17,719 nucleotides of DNA from contig PMZN01000082.1 of assembly GCA_003170375.1 (NCBI GenBank), positions 1 through 17,719 on the forward strand, given 5' to 3'. The stretch comes from Acidimicrobiaceae bacterium. Its GTDB lineage: Bacteria > Actinomycetota > Acidimicrobiia > Acidimicrobiales > Bog-793. The notes under the pieces were generated by a model. That model made no database searches and was not told the origin of the DNA. It saw nothing but the letters and a program-made list of their open reading frames with translations. The number at the start of each line of letters is the position of its first letter. The first letter of the stretch is position 1. The position numbers and the translations under genes are program-made. Below, piece by piece: positions 1 through 6,032 of this stretch.

Positions 1-102
1 CAGCTCCTCCAGATGGAGCTCCTGGTCCCGCACTACTCCCAGGACCACTCGGCCGCTTGAAGCGCCGAGATCGACGGCGACGTGGTGCGTTGTCAGTGAC
101 AT
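1..102 (-). CDS. rhaB: Rhamnulokinase, N-terminal 34 codons (cut by window edge)
   Basis: The minus strand from the ATG at 102 encodes MSLTTHHVAVDLGASSGRVV and continues to the window edge. The VAVDLGASSGRV stretch is the N-terminal phosphate-binding motif of FGGY-family sugar kinases, and the ASSGR form is typical of rhamnulokinases, which phosphorylate L-rhamnulose at O-1 in the cytoplasm. The start lies inside the end of the preceding 54-codon ORF (stop at 95-93), so the two should be translationally coupled. The position after rhaI supports the sugar specificity. Only the N-terminus is visible, so integrity of the kinase cannot be judged. Another FGGY kinase is the main alternative. Confidence 0.8.
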   Translation of the reverse strand, partial: MSLTTHHVAVDLGASSGRVVLGVVRDQELHLEEL

Positions 103-257
103 CTAGAGCGTGAGTGAGTCACGCCGCCATCGACTTTGAGCACGTTGCCAGTCCAACGCGAGCTGCACTCGCTCGCGAAAAAGGCGGCGGCTTCGACGGC
201 GTTCTCGGCCCGGCGGGAAGGGCCGAGCACGGCCTGGATGTCAGGATTGGTCACCAT
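93..257 (-). pseudogene. C-terminal remnant of rhamnulose-1-phosphate aldolase/short-chain dehydrogenase
   Basis: This is a 54-codon ORF between rhaI and rhaB. From about residue 9 it reads like the last 45 residues of a short-chain dehydrogenase: a VEAAAFFASE stretch, SSRWTGNVL, and the terminal KVDGGV. This matches the C-terminus of the roughly 650-700-residue bifunctional aldolase/dehydrogenase usually encoded between rhaI and rhaB in Actinobacteria and Chloroflexi. Only 9 bases separate it from the rhaI stop, so the aldolase domain, the Rossmann nucleotide-binding glycines and the Tyr-x-x-x-Lys site are all absent. A perfect AGGAGG (263-258) touches the ATG at 257-255, and a GTG follows as the next codon. 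The 3' end overlaps the rhaB start by 10 bases. An internal in-frame deletion that kept the signals of the old gene is the simplest reading. A genuine small protein or an assembly collapse are alternatives. Confidence 0.6.
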
Positions 258-266
258 CCTCCTCTT

Positions 267-1433
267 TCAGGTGCCCCATCCCGCCTGGGTACCCTCGGCC
301 CTGGCCCCAATGATCCGCTCGGCGTAGCCGGAGCGCGCGTAGGCAGCGAGCGGATCCGGGTCCAGATCCATCTCCTGGCGCACCTCGGCCAGCAGTGGCC
401 GTACGTCGGTGTTGTATGCGTCCATCAAGACGACATGCGCGCCCAACACGTCACCGGCCTCCTGACGTTCCCGGAGCGCGTCCCGATCGACGAGCAAGGC
501 TTTTGCGGTCGCTTCTTGCACGTTCATCACCGAGCGGATCTCGCCCGGGATCTTCGGTTCGAGGTTGTGGCACTGGTCGAGCATGAAAGCCACGCCGGCG
601 TCTGCCCCGAGAGCCGATGCGGCGACGATCTCGTTCATGATCCGGAAAAGCTGGAACGGGTCCGCAGCACCCACCATGAGGTCGTCATCGGCGTAGAAGC
701 GACTGTTGAAGTGAAAGCCGCCCAGCTTCCCGGCGCGGAGCAGCACCGCGACGATGAACTCGATATTGGTGCCGGGAGCGTGATGGCCGGTGTCGACCAG
801 CACCTGCGCCCGCTCGCCGAGCCGGATGCAATGGGCAAACGACGTGCCCCAGTCGGGCACATCGGTGCTGTAGAAAGCCGGCTCGAAGAACTTGTACTCG
901 AGCAGGAGCCGCATCCCTACCGGCAGGGTCTCGTACACGGCGGCGAGAGCCTCGGCCATGCAGTCCTGGCGTCTGGCGATGCTGTCCTGGCCCGGGTAGT
1001 TCGTGCCGTCGGCAAACCACAGGCTGAGGATCGTCGAACCGGTCGCCTGTGCCACCTCGACGCACTCCTGCAGGTGCCCGATCGCGCGCCGGCGAACCGC
1101 CGGATCCGGGTTGCAGACGCTACCAAGCTTGTACTCGAGCTCCTGGAACACGTTGGGGTTGACGGCGCCGATCTCGACCCCGACGCTCCGGGCGTGCTTA
1201 GCCAAGTCTTCGTAGTCGTCAACCCGGTCCCATGGGATGTGGATCGCCACCGACGGGGCAATGCCGGTGAAGCGATTGACCTGGGCTGCATCGTCGATCT
1301 TCTCATAGGGGTTGCGTGCCACCCCGGCTTGGGGGAACACCTTGAACCGGGTGCCCGAGTTCCCGTACGCCCAAGAGGGCGTCTCGATCCGCTGCCGCCG
1401 CAGGACTTCTCGAACCGTAGATAGGTTGGTCAT
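267..1433 (-). CDS. rhaI: L-rhamnose isomerase (RhaI type)
   Basis: The enzyme converts L-rhamnose to L-rhamnulose in the cytoplasm, the first step of phosphorylative rhamnose catabolism. The 388-residue product has the length of the RhaI (Pseudomonas stutzeri-type) TIM-barrel isomerases. Numbering from the ATG at 1433, expected metal and catalytic residues are present: Glu179 (LLEYK), Asp214 and His217 (VDTGHH), His241 (GGFHFN), Asp249 and Asp251 (YADDDL), and an Asp near 286 (MLDQCHN). Their spacing matches the characterised P. stutzeri enzyme almost exactly. LWFADGTNYPGQD (138-150) is also typical of the family. I chose the ATG at 1433 because GAGGAA directly precedes it. An in-frame ATG at 1448 and a longer frame to 1493 lack a ribosome-binding site. 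The frame is uninterrupted, in contrast to the remnants on both sides. It probably leads an operon with the aldolase remnant and rhaB. Confidence 0.93.
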   Translation of the reverse strand: MTNLSTVREVLRRQRIETPSWAYGNSGTRFKVFPQAGVARNPYEKIDDAAQVNRFTGIAPSVAIHIPWDRVDDYEDLAKHARSVGVEIGAVNPNVFQELEYKLGSVCNPDPAVRRRAIGHLQECVEVAQATGSTILSLWFADGTNYPGQDSIARRQDCMAEALAAVYETLPVGMRLLLEYKFFEPAFYSTDVPDWGTSFAHCIRLGERAQVLVDTGHHAPGTNIEFIVAVLLRAGKLGGFHFNSRFYADDDLMVGAADPFQLFRIMNEIVAASALGADAGVAFMLDQCHNLEPKIPGEIRSVMNVQEATAKALLVDRDALRERQEAGDVLGAHVVLMDAYNTDVRPLLAEVRQEMDLDPDPLAAYARSGYAERIIGARAEGTQAGWGT

Positions 1434-1490
1434 TTCCTCATCTTTCATCCGATGGCGGGCGGAGGCGTCAAGCGTTGCGCGACCGTCATG

Positions 1491-1518
1491 CAAGGTGGGT
1501 GACTGTCAGTCAAGGTGG
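1491..1518. promoter_or_regulatory. Direct repeats around a palindrome upstream of rhaI
   Basis: CAAGGTGG occurs at 1491-1498 and 1511-1518, exactly 20 bp apart. Between and touching them is the perfect 13-bp palindrome TGACTGTCAGTCA (1500-1512). On the minus strand, TTGACT within this block could be a -35 element, with CATGAC 17 bp further on as a poor -10. The block lies 58-85 bp upstream of the rhaI start, a reasonable place for an operator or activator site. The function is inferred from position and symmetry only. Confidence 0.35.
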
Positions 1519-1570
1519 AAGTTCTCCGGGATTGGCGCTGTGCCACGGTCGGGAGGCCCGCCGCCCAGGC

Positions 1571-1834
1571 TCACGAAGTACTCCGTCCCACAATCGCCTG
1601 GAGGAGGTCGTCTGTGACCGGCCCGGCGAGCGGCGAGGTGAAGACGTGGCGACCATCGCGCATCACCGTGACCCGCTGGTAGACGTCGAAAACTTCCTGG
1701 AGGCGGTGGGAGATGAACAGCACCGCTGCGCCGTAATGGCGGAGCATCTCGATCACCTCGAAGAGCCGGTCGACCTCGTGGGCGGAAAGTGCTGCGGTCG
1801 GCTCGTTCATCACGATGATGGACGCGTTGAGCGA
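1571..1834 (-). pseudogene. Remnant of a sugar ABC transporter ATP-binding protein (RbsA/RhaT-like)
   Basis: About 88 residues in the minus-strand frame closing at 1571 match the second half of the first nucleotide-binding domain of a two-domain monosaccharide ABC ATPase (normally about 500 residues). Visible in order are a degraded Walker B with D-loop (VMNEPTAALSAHEVDRL), the switch histidine (VLFISHRLQEVF), VTVMRDG and the domain end QAIVGR. Walker A, the signature motif and the whole second domain are missing. Upstream of 1834 the frame turns into unrelated sequence. The Walker B aspartate is replaced by asparagine (MNEPT for MDEPT), so the piece could not hydrolyse ATP normally. Sitting just upstream of rhaI, it was probably the rhamnose importer ATPase. 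I found no recognisable permease or binding protein. Confidence 0.75.
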
Positions 1835-2198
1835 GACCCAACCCGGACCCCCCGTCGACCGCCGCCAGCTGGCCGCCATCGGCAGGTGGCTCGCCGTCTC
1901 GTTGGTGAGCGGGCCCGTGGTGGCTACCTGTGTGGTCGCCCGGAGGCCTGCCACCGGCCGTTATTTCGACGCTCTTCCCCACAGCTCACCTTCCGGCCCG
2001 ACGGCGCGGTTGTCTGGACTGTCTGGGTGCCACCCGCCGAACAGTTGCCTGTCTTGTCCCTGTTCCTTCTCTTGTCCCTGTCTTGCGGCAAACGCCGCCG
2101 TGTACGGTGTCAACCACCATGTCGTTGCCATCTCCCAAGCCTGTGCGCCCTGCCAGTCCGGCGACATCCCTCGGTCGCAGGTTTGTCCAGAAAAGGAA
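1835..2198. other. Gene-free stretch between ABC remnant and LacI operator
   Basis: I see no convincing gene here on either strand. Open frames cross it but have no family resemblance and no ribosome-binding sites. With the flanking remnant it makes up most of a 0.9-kb gap between rhaI and its divergent regulator. It is likely the residue of deleted transporter genes, by inference from the usual content of such loci. A short pyrimidine-rich direct repeat at 2052-2081 is its only distinct internal pattern. Confidence 0.5.
2052..2081. repeat. Short direct repeat, 12 bp with 18-bp period
   Basis: TCTTGTCCCTGT occurs at 2052-2063 and again at 2070-2081, separated by six bases. It lies in the gene-free stretch upstream of the LacI-family gene. 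It may be a small local duplication; no function is apparent. Confidence 0.5.
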
Positions 2199-2210
2199 TG
2201 AATCGTTTCA
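2199..2210. promoter_or_regulatory. Candidate LacI-family operator
   Basis: TGAATCGTTTCA differs by one base from the symmetric TGAAACGTTTCA pattern, with its central CG, typical of LacI-family operators. It lies about 145 bp upstream of the LacI-type gene and between it and the rha genes, so autoregulation or control of a former divergent transporter promoter is plausible. A TTGAAAC half-site follows at 2242-2248. This is inferred from motif and position. Confidence 0.45.
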
Positions 2211-2308
2211 AATCGGGCACACAACAAACAGCTGCGGCCCCTTGAAACAACCACCAAAATGTTCCTACGTGAGGGCGAACCAAGCCACGTTGCTCAAAGT
2301 TTTACGGG

Positions 2309-2318
2309 AGCGAACGCT
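2309..2318. promoter_or_regulatory. Second short palindrome upstream of the LacI-type gene
   Basis: AGCGAACGCT is an inverted repeat with 4-base arms and an AA centre, 36 bp before the ATG at 2354. Its place just ahead of the regulator would suit an autoregulatory operator. It is short enough to occur by chance. Confidence 0.25.
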
Positions 2319-2353
2319 AACGACGTCGCCAGTCGCTGTCAAGGCTCCAAGCG

Positions 2354-3514
2354 ATGGCCAAGGGCCGCCTCCCCACGAGCCCCCACGATGAGACCCCGGT
2401 GAACCGAGCGGGATCAGCGGAGAGGCGTCACTCGAGCGCTACTGGGGCCGATCGCACCTCTGCCAAGCGTCGGGTCACCATCCGCGAGGTCGCCAACCTT
2501 GCGCAGGTATCCCTCGGCACGGTGTCGAACGTGCTCAACAACCCAACGGTCGTGGCCCCCACCACTCGCAAGCGGGTTCTCGATGCGATCGACTCGACAC
2601 GGTTCGTGCGCAACACGGCAGCACACCAGCTGAGAGCCGGCAAGAGCCGTACGATCGGCGTGGTCCTCCTCGACATTGCGAACCCATTTTTCACCGAGAT
2701 AGTCCGCGGCGCCGAGCACGTGCTGCGTGAGCAGGACTATGTCCTGATGCTCTGCTCTACCGACGAGTCCGCCAAACGCGAGCAACGCTACTTCCGCGTG
2801 CTCGAGGAGCATCGCGTCGATGGCATTCTCGTTTGCCCGGTCGATAGCGACCTCGAGAGCGCTGTGGCACTGGTGGCTCGCGGCATCCCGACGGTGCTGC
2901 TGGACCGGGATGGCAGCAGCCACGGGCTGTGCTCCGCGGCGGTAGACGACATCCGAGGCGCCGAACTTGCCGCAGACCATCTCTTCGAACTGGGGCACCA
3001 GGCGATCGCACTGGTTAACGGCCCTGCGACGATCCGGCAGTGCATCGACCGGAAGGAAGGCGCTCGCCGGTCGGTCAAGCGGGCTCGCTGTTACCGCAGC
3101 GCATCGCTCCAAGAAATTGTCGTGGGCGCTCTCACCATCGACCAAGGCGAGGGTGCGGTGGCAGCGCTCCTCGCCGCCGAGCCCCGCCCGAGCGCGGTGA
3201 TGTGCGCCAACGACCTTCTCGCTTTTGGGGTGCTCAGGGGGCTCGCCGCAGCTGGAGTCGGCGTTCCCGAAGAGATGGCCGTCGTCGGCTACGACGACGT
3301 AGTGTTCGCCTCCATGTTGTCGCCCTCGCTCAGCTCTGTACGCCAGCCCAAGTACGAGCTCGGCGTCGCCGCCGCCGAGCTGCTCCTCGAAGAGGTAACC
3401 GGCGCACCGCATGAGCATCGGGCCATCCGCTTCGAACCCGAGCTCGTCGTGCGTGCATCGAGCACGCCTCGGCCCGTGAGCGCTCCCCGAGCAAAGCGGT
3501 CACGACCCGGTTGA
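2354..3514 (+). CDS. LacI-family transcriptional regulator, probably of rhamnose genes
   Basis: This 386-residue protein has the full LacI-family layout. An N-terminal helix-turn-helix occupies about residues 41-60 (VTIREVANLAQVSLGTVSNV), the hinge helix about 87-98 (NTAAHQLRAGKS), and the sugar-binding repressor domain begins at IGVVLLDIANPFF. It ends with the typical VVGYDDV and SVRQPKYELG motifs. The first 40 residues are an unstructured-looking extension; GTG at 2399 (codon 16) is a possible later start and neither start has a strong ribosome-binding site. It faces away from rhaI and is the only regulator in the locus, so rhamnose or rhamnulose is the likely effector, by inference. Its last 15 bases overlap the convergent end of the CCA-adding enzyme gene. 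Confidence 0.9.
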   Translation: MAKGRLPTSPHDETPVNRAGSAERRHSSATGADRTSAKRRVTIREVANLAQVSLGTVSNVLNNPTVVAPTTRKRVLDAIDSTRFVRNTAAHQLRAGKSRTIGVVLLDIANPFFTEIVRGAEHVLREQDYVLMLCSTDESAKREQRYFRVLEEHRVDGILVCPVDSDLESAVALVARGIPTVLLDRDGSSHGLCSAAVDDIRGAELAADHLFELGHQAIALVNGPATIRQCIDRKEGARRSVKRARCYRSASLQEIVVGALTIDQGEGAVAALLAAEPRPSAVMCANDLLAFGVLRGLAAAGVGVPEEMAVVGYDDVVFASMLSPSLSSVRQPKYELGVAAAELLLEEVTGAPHEHRAIRFEPELVVRASSTPRPVSAPRAKRSRPG

Positions 3515-4921
3515 TTCCGCCCACCAGGCGTCGAGGCGTCGCACGATCTCCTCCTCGCCGAGCAGTCCCTCGTCCAGGCGAATCTGCAACAGGAAGTCGA
3601 GCGCGGCGCCGACATCGCGGCTGGGCGCGATGCCGAGGTGCTTCATCACCGCGACACCGTCCAGTTCCGGGCGTATCGAGTCCAACTCCTCGCGTTCGCG
3701 AAGGTCGACGAGGCGTCGCTCGAGCTCGTCCATTCGTACGCTGAGATCCCTGGCCTTGGCCTCGTTGCGTGTGGTGCAGTCACAGCGGGTCAGCTCGTTC
3801 AGACGACTGAGCAGTGGACCGGCATCGTGCGCGTAACGGCGCGCCGCCGCGTCGGTCCAGCCCATCTTGTAGGTGTGGAACCGCAGATGAAGCGCCACGA
3901 GCCGCTCGACGTCGTCAATGACCTCGGTCGGATAGCGCAGCTCCTGCATTCGCTTGCGCGTCATTCTCGCCCCGACAACGTCGTGGTGATGGAAGTGAAC
4001 CCCGCCGGGACCGATCGAGCGCGTCAAGGGCTTCCCGATGTCGTGAAAGAGCGCAGACAAGCGAAGAGTCCTCTCGGGATTTGTCTTCTCGACGACGGCG
4101 AGCGTGTGAGCGAGAACGTCCTTGTGCCGTTGGACTGGGTCCTGCTCGAGGGCAAGCGCCGGCAGCTCGGGAAGGAACTCCTCGGCTAGCCCGGTGTTGA
4201 CGAGGAACCAGAGCCCCGGCGCCGGACAGGGCAACACGAGCAACTTGTCCAACTCGTCCCTGATCCGCTCCCTGGAGACGATCTCGAGGCGTGAACGCAT
4301 GGATTCGACTGCCGTCACGAGCTCAGCGTCTGGCTTCAGTCCGTATCCGGCGATGAACCGGGCGGCCCGGAGCATACGCAGAGGATCGTCCGAGAACGAC
4401 ACCTCGGGTTCGAGCGGGGTGCGCAACCGCCTCGCCGCGAGATCGGTGATGCCGTTGAACGGATCGACCAGCACGAGGTCCGGCAGGCTGAGCGCCATCG
4501 CGTTCACGGTGAAGTCCCTGCGCGACAGATCAGTCTCGATATCGCTGCCGAATTGGACCTCGGGCTTGCGGGAGTCGGCAACGTAGGCTTCCGCCCTGTG
4601 AGTCGTGATCTCGAAACGGCGTCCGGCGCGCATGAGCCCAATGGTCCCGAACCTCTTGCCTTGGTTCCACATGGCGTCGCTTAGATCGGAGACCAACGAC
4701 TCGATCTCATCGGGGGTCGCGTCCGTCGTGAGGTCGATGTCGACGTCCAGGCCCGGTTCGACGCCTCCGGGCCGCCCGGCGATACCGTCACGCACGGGCC
4801 CACCGACTAGGTAGATCCGCTTGCCCGCGGCTTGGAAGCGTTCGACAATCGGGCGCGTTGCCTCGAGAATCGGGCGGAGCCGCTCGGGAACCACCATCGG
4901 AGAGGCTGGTTTGCTGCTCAT
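3500..4921 (-). CDS. cca: CCA-adding tRNA nucleotidyltransferase
   Basis: The enzyme adds or repairs the 3'-terminal CCA of tRNAs. The 473-residue product is a class II nucleotidyltransferase with the actinobacterial domain order. The head holds LVGGPVRD (38-45) and the metal-binding DVDIDLTT pair (about Asp61 and Asp63), followed by RRDFTVNAMA (134-143) and the nucleotide-selecting region around RMLRAARF (182-189). A C-terminal HD phosphohydrolase domain has LFHDIGKP (His293-Asp294) and the HFHHHD cluster near 309-314. The ATG at 4921 overlaps the upstream gene's TGA as ATGA, so translation should be coupled; an ATG eight codons later is a weaker alternative. Mycobacteria carry the same gene (named pcnA there), in the same direction next to the DUF6049-murJ set. 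Confidence 0.95.
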   Translation of the reverse strand: MSSKPASPMVVPERLRPILEATRPIVERFQAAGKRIYLVGGPVRDGIAGRPGGVEPGLDVDIDLTTDATPDEIESLVSDLSDAMWNQGKRFGTIGLMRAGRRFEITTHRAEAYVADSRKPEVQFGSDIETDLSRRDFTVNAMALSLPDLVLVDPFNGITDLAARRLRTPLEPEVSFSDDPLRMLRAARFIAGYGLKPDAELVTAVESMRSRLEIVSRERIRDELDKLLVLPCPAPGLWFLVNTGLAEEFLPELPALALEQDPVQRHKDVLAHTLAVVEKTNPERTLRLSALFHDIGKPLTRSIGPGGVHFHHHDVVGARMTRKRMQELRYPTEVIDDVERLVALHLRFHTYKMGWTDAAARRYAHDAGPLLSRLNELTRCDCTTRNEAKARDLSVRMDELERRLVDLREREELDSIRPELDGVAVMKHLGIAPSRDVGAALDFLLQIRLDEGLLGEEEIVRRLDAWWAESTGS

Positions 4922-5940
4922 CTCGTGAGCGCAGCCCGATGGTATCGACTGGCCGTGGCAATGACGTCGCGCGCATGTTCTGTCGTCTTGCCCTGCGAGG
5001 CGGCCTCGGGACGGTAGTCGACTCCCCCGAGCGCAGCCACGCACGCACCGACGCAAAGGGCGAGCGACGTGAGGTCGTAGCCGCCTTCGAGAAAGGCGAT
5101 GAGCCGTCCACGCGGCACGAAACGCACCGCCCGAGAGGACAGGTCCGCAAAGTCGCCGGCGGTGAGCCCAAGATCGGTCAATGGATCGGCGCGATGCGCG
5201 TCGAATCCCGCGGAGATGAGCAGCCATCCCGGAGCGAACTCCTCGGCCAGCGGCGCGACCACGTCGTCAAACGCTAGGCGGTACGCGTCTCCTGCGGTTC
5301 CAGCAGGAAACGGCAGATTCACGGTCGCGCCCCTCCCTGCACCGCTTCCGACTTCGCTCAGCGACCCGGTCCCGGGGTAGAAGGGGAACTGATGGAGCGA
5401 AACGTAAAGCACGTCAGAACGCTCGTAGAAGATGTCTTGGGTCCCGTTGCCGTGATGGGCATCCCAGTCGAGAACCATGACGCGCTCGCCTTGAGCCGCT
5501 ATCGACCCGGCGGTGACGGCGACATTGTTGAACAAGCAGAAACCCATTGCCCTTGCCTCAAGCGCGTGGTGCCCGGGAGGTCGCACCGCGAGAAAGGCGA
5601 CATCGCCATCGCCGTTGCGAAGGCGTTCGACTGCATCCAAGCCGGCACCGGCGGCGCGCAGGGCTGCGTCAAACGAGGCAGGGGCTGCAACGGTGTCCTG
5701 ATCGAGGTGACCGCCGCCGCTGAGGCAATGATCCTCGATGCGCTCGATGTACAACGGGTCGTGAACGATCTCGAGTTCTCCCCGTGTTGCCCGCCGGGGT
5801 TCGAACGAGATGGTCACTTCGGCCGCCGGTGAGTCTTCGACGCCGGAGAAGACCGCCTCCAGGCGCTCGGCGCGCTCAGGGTGCCATTCTCCTGTGGCGT
5901 GCGCTGCGAACTCCTCGTGACGTCCGAACAGCACTACCAT
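4918..5940 (-). CDS. Histone deacetylase family / acetoin utilisation-like deacetylase
   Basis: This 340-residue protein is a class II-type zinc deacetylase of the HDAC/AcuC/APAH superfamily, expected to remove acetyl groups from lysines or polyamines in the cytoplasm. Seen in order are GEWHPERAERL near the start, the catalytic histidine pair RPPGHHA (His124-His125), the zinc ligands DWDAHHG (Asp158/Asp160-His162), GFDAHRADPL (Asp247) and the catalytic tyrosine in LEGGYD (Tyr288). All active-site residues are present, so it is probably active; the substrate cannot be deduced. It starts at the ATG at 5940, is divergent from the DUF6049 gene, and ends in an ATGA overlap with the CCA-adding enzyme gene, suggesting a two-gene operon. 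Confidence 0.92.
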   Translation of the reverse strand: MVVLFGRHEEFAAHATGEWHPERAERLEAVFSGVEDSPAAEVTISFEPRRATRGELEIVHDPLYIERIEDHCLSGGGHLDQDTVAAPASFDAALRAAGAGLDAVERLRNGDGDVAFLAVRPPGHHALEARAMGFCLFNNVAVTAGSIAAQGERVMVLDWDAHHGNGTQDIFYERSDVLYVSLHQFPFYPGTGSLSEVGSGAGRGATVNLPFPAGTAGDAYRLAFDDVVAPLAEEFAPGWLLISAGFDAHRADPLTDLGLTAGDFADLSSRAVRFVPRGRLIAFLEGGYDLTSLALCVGACVAALGGVDYRPEAASQGKTTEHARDVIATASRYHRAALTR

Positions 5941-6032
5941 TCCACGACCGTACCGCCCCCGCGCCTGATGCGCAGCAGCGATCCGTCGGCCATTCCGGTG
6001 TCAGAACGTCTCCCGTACTCCCGTCCACCTGT

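Noticed and set aside
114..1424. A 436-codon plus-strand open frame antisense to rhaI
   Set aside because: Its codons mirror rhaI, the translation shows no family resemblance, and rhaI keeps all catalytic residues. It is a shadow typical of G+C-rich coding DNA.
1961..2257. A 98-codon minus-strand frame upstream of the ABC remnant
   Set aside because: No family resemblance, no ribosome-binding site, and it runs through a repeat and a likely operator; I treat it as noncoding.
2414..3418. A 334-codon minus-strand open frame inside the LacI-type gene
   Set aside because: It lies wholly within a clear LacI-family gene and has no recognisable domains, so it is an antisense shadow.
5784..6032. N-terminal extension of the DUF6049 frame back to 5784
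   Set aside because: It lies largely inside the divergent deacetylase gene, and a normal signal peptide begins much later.
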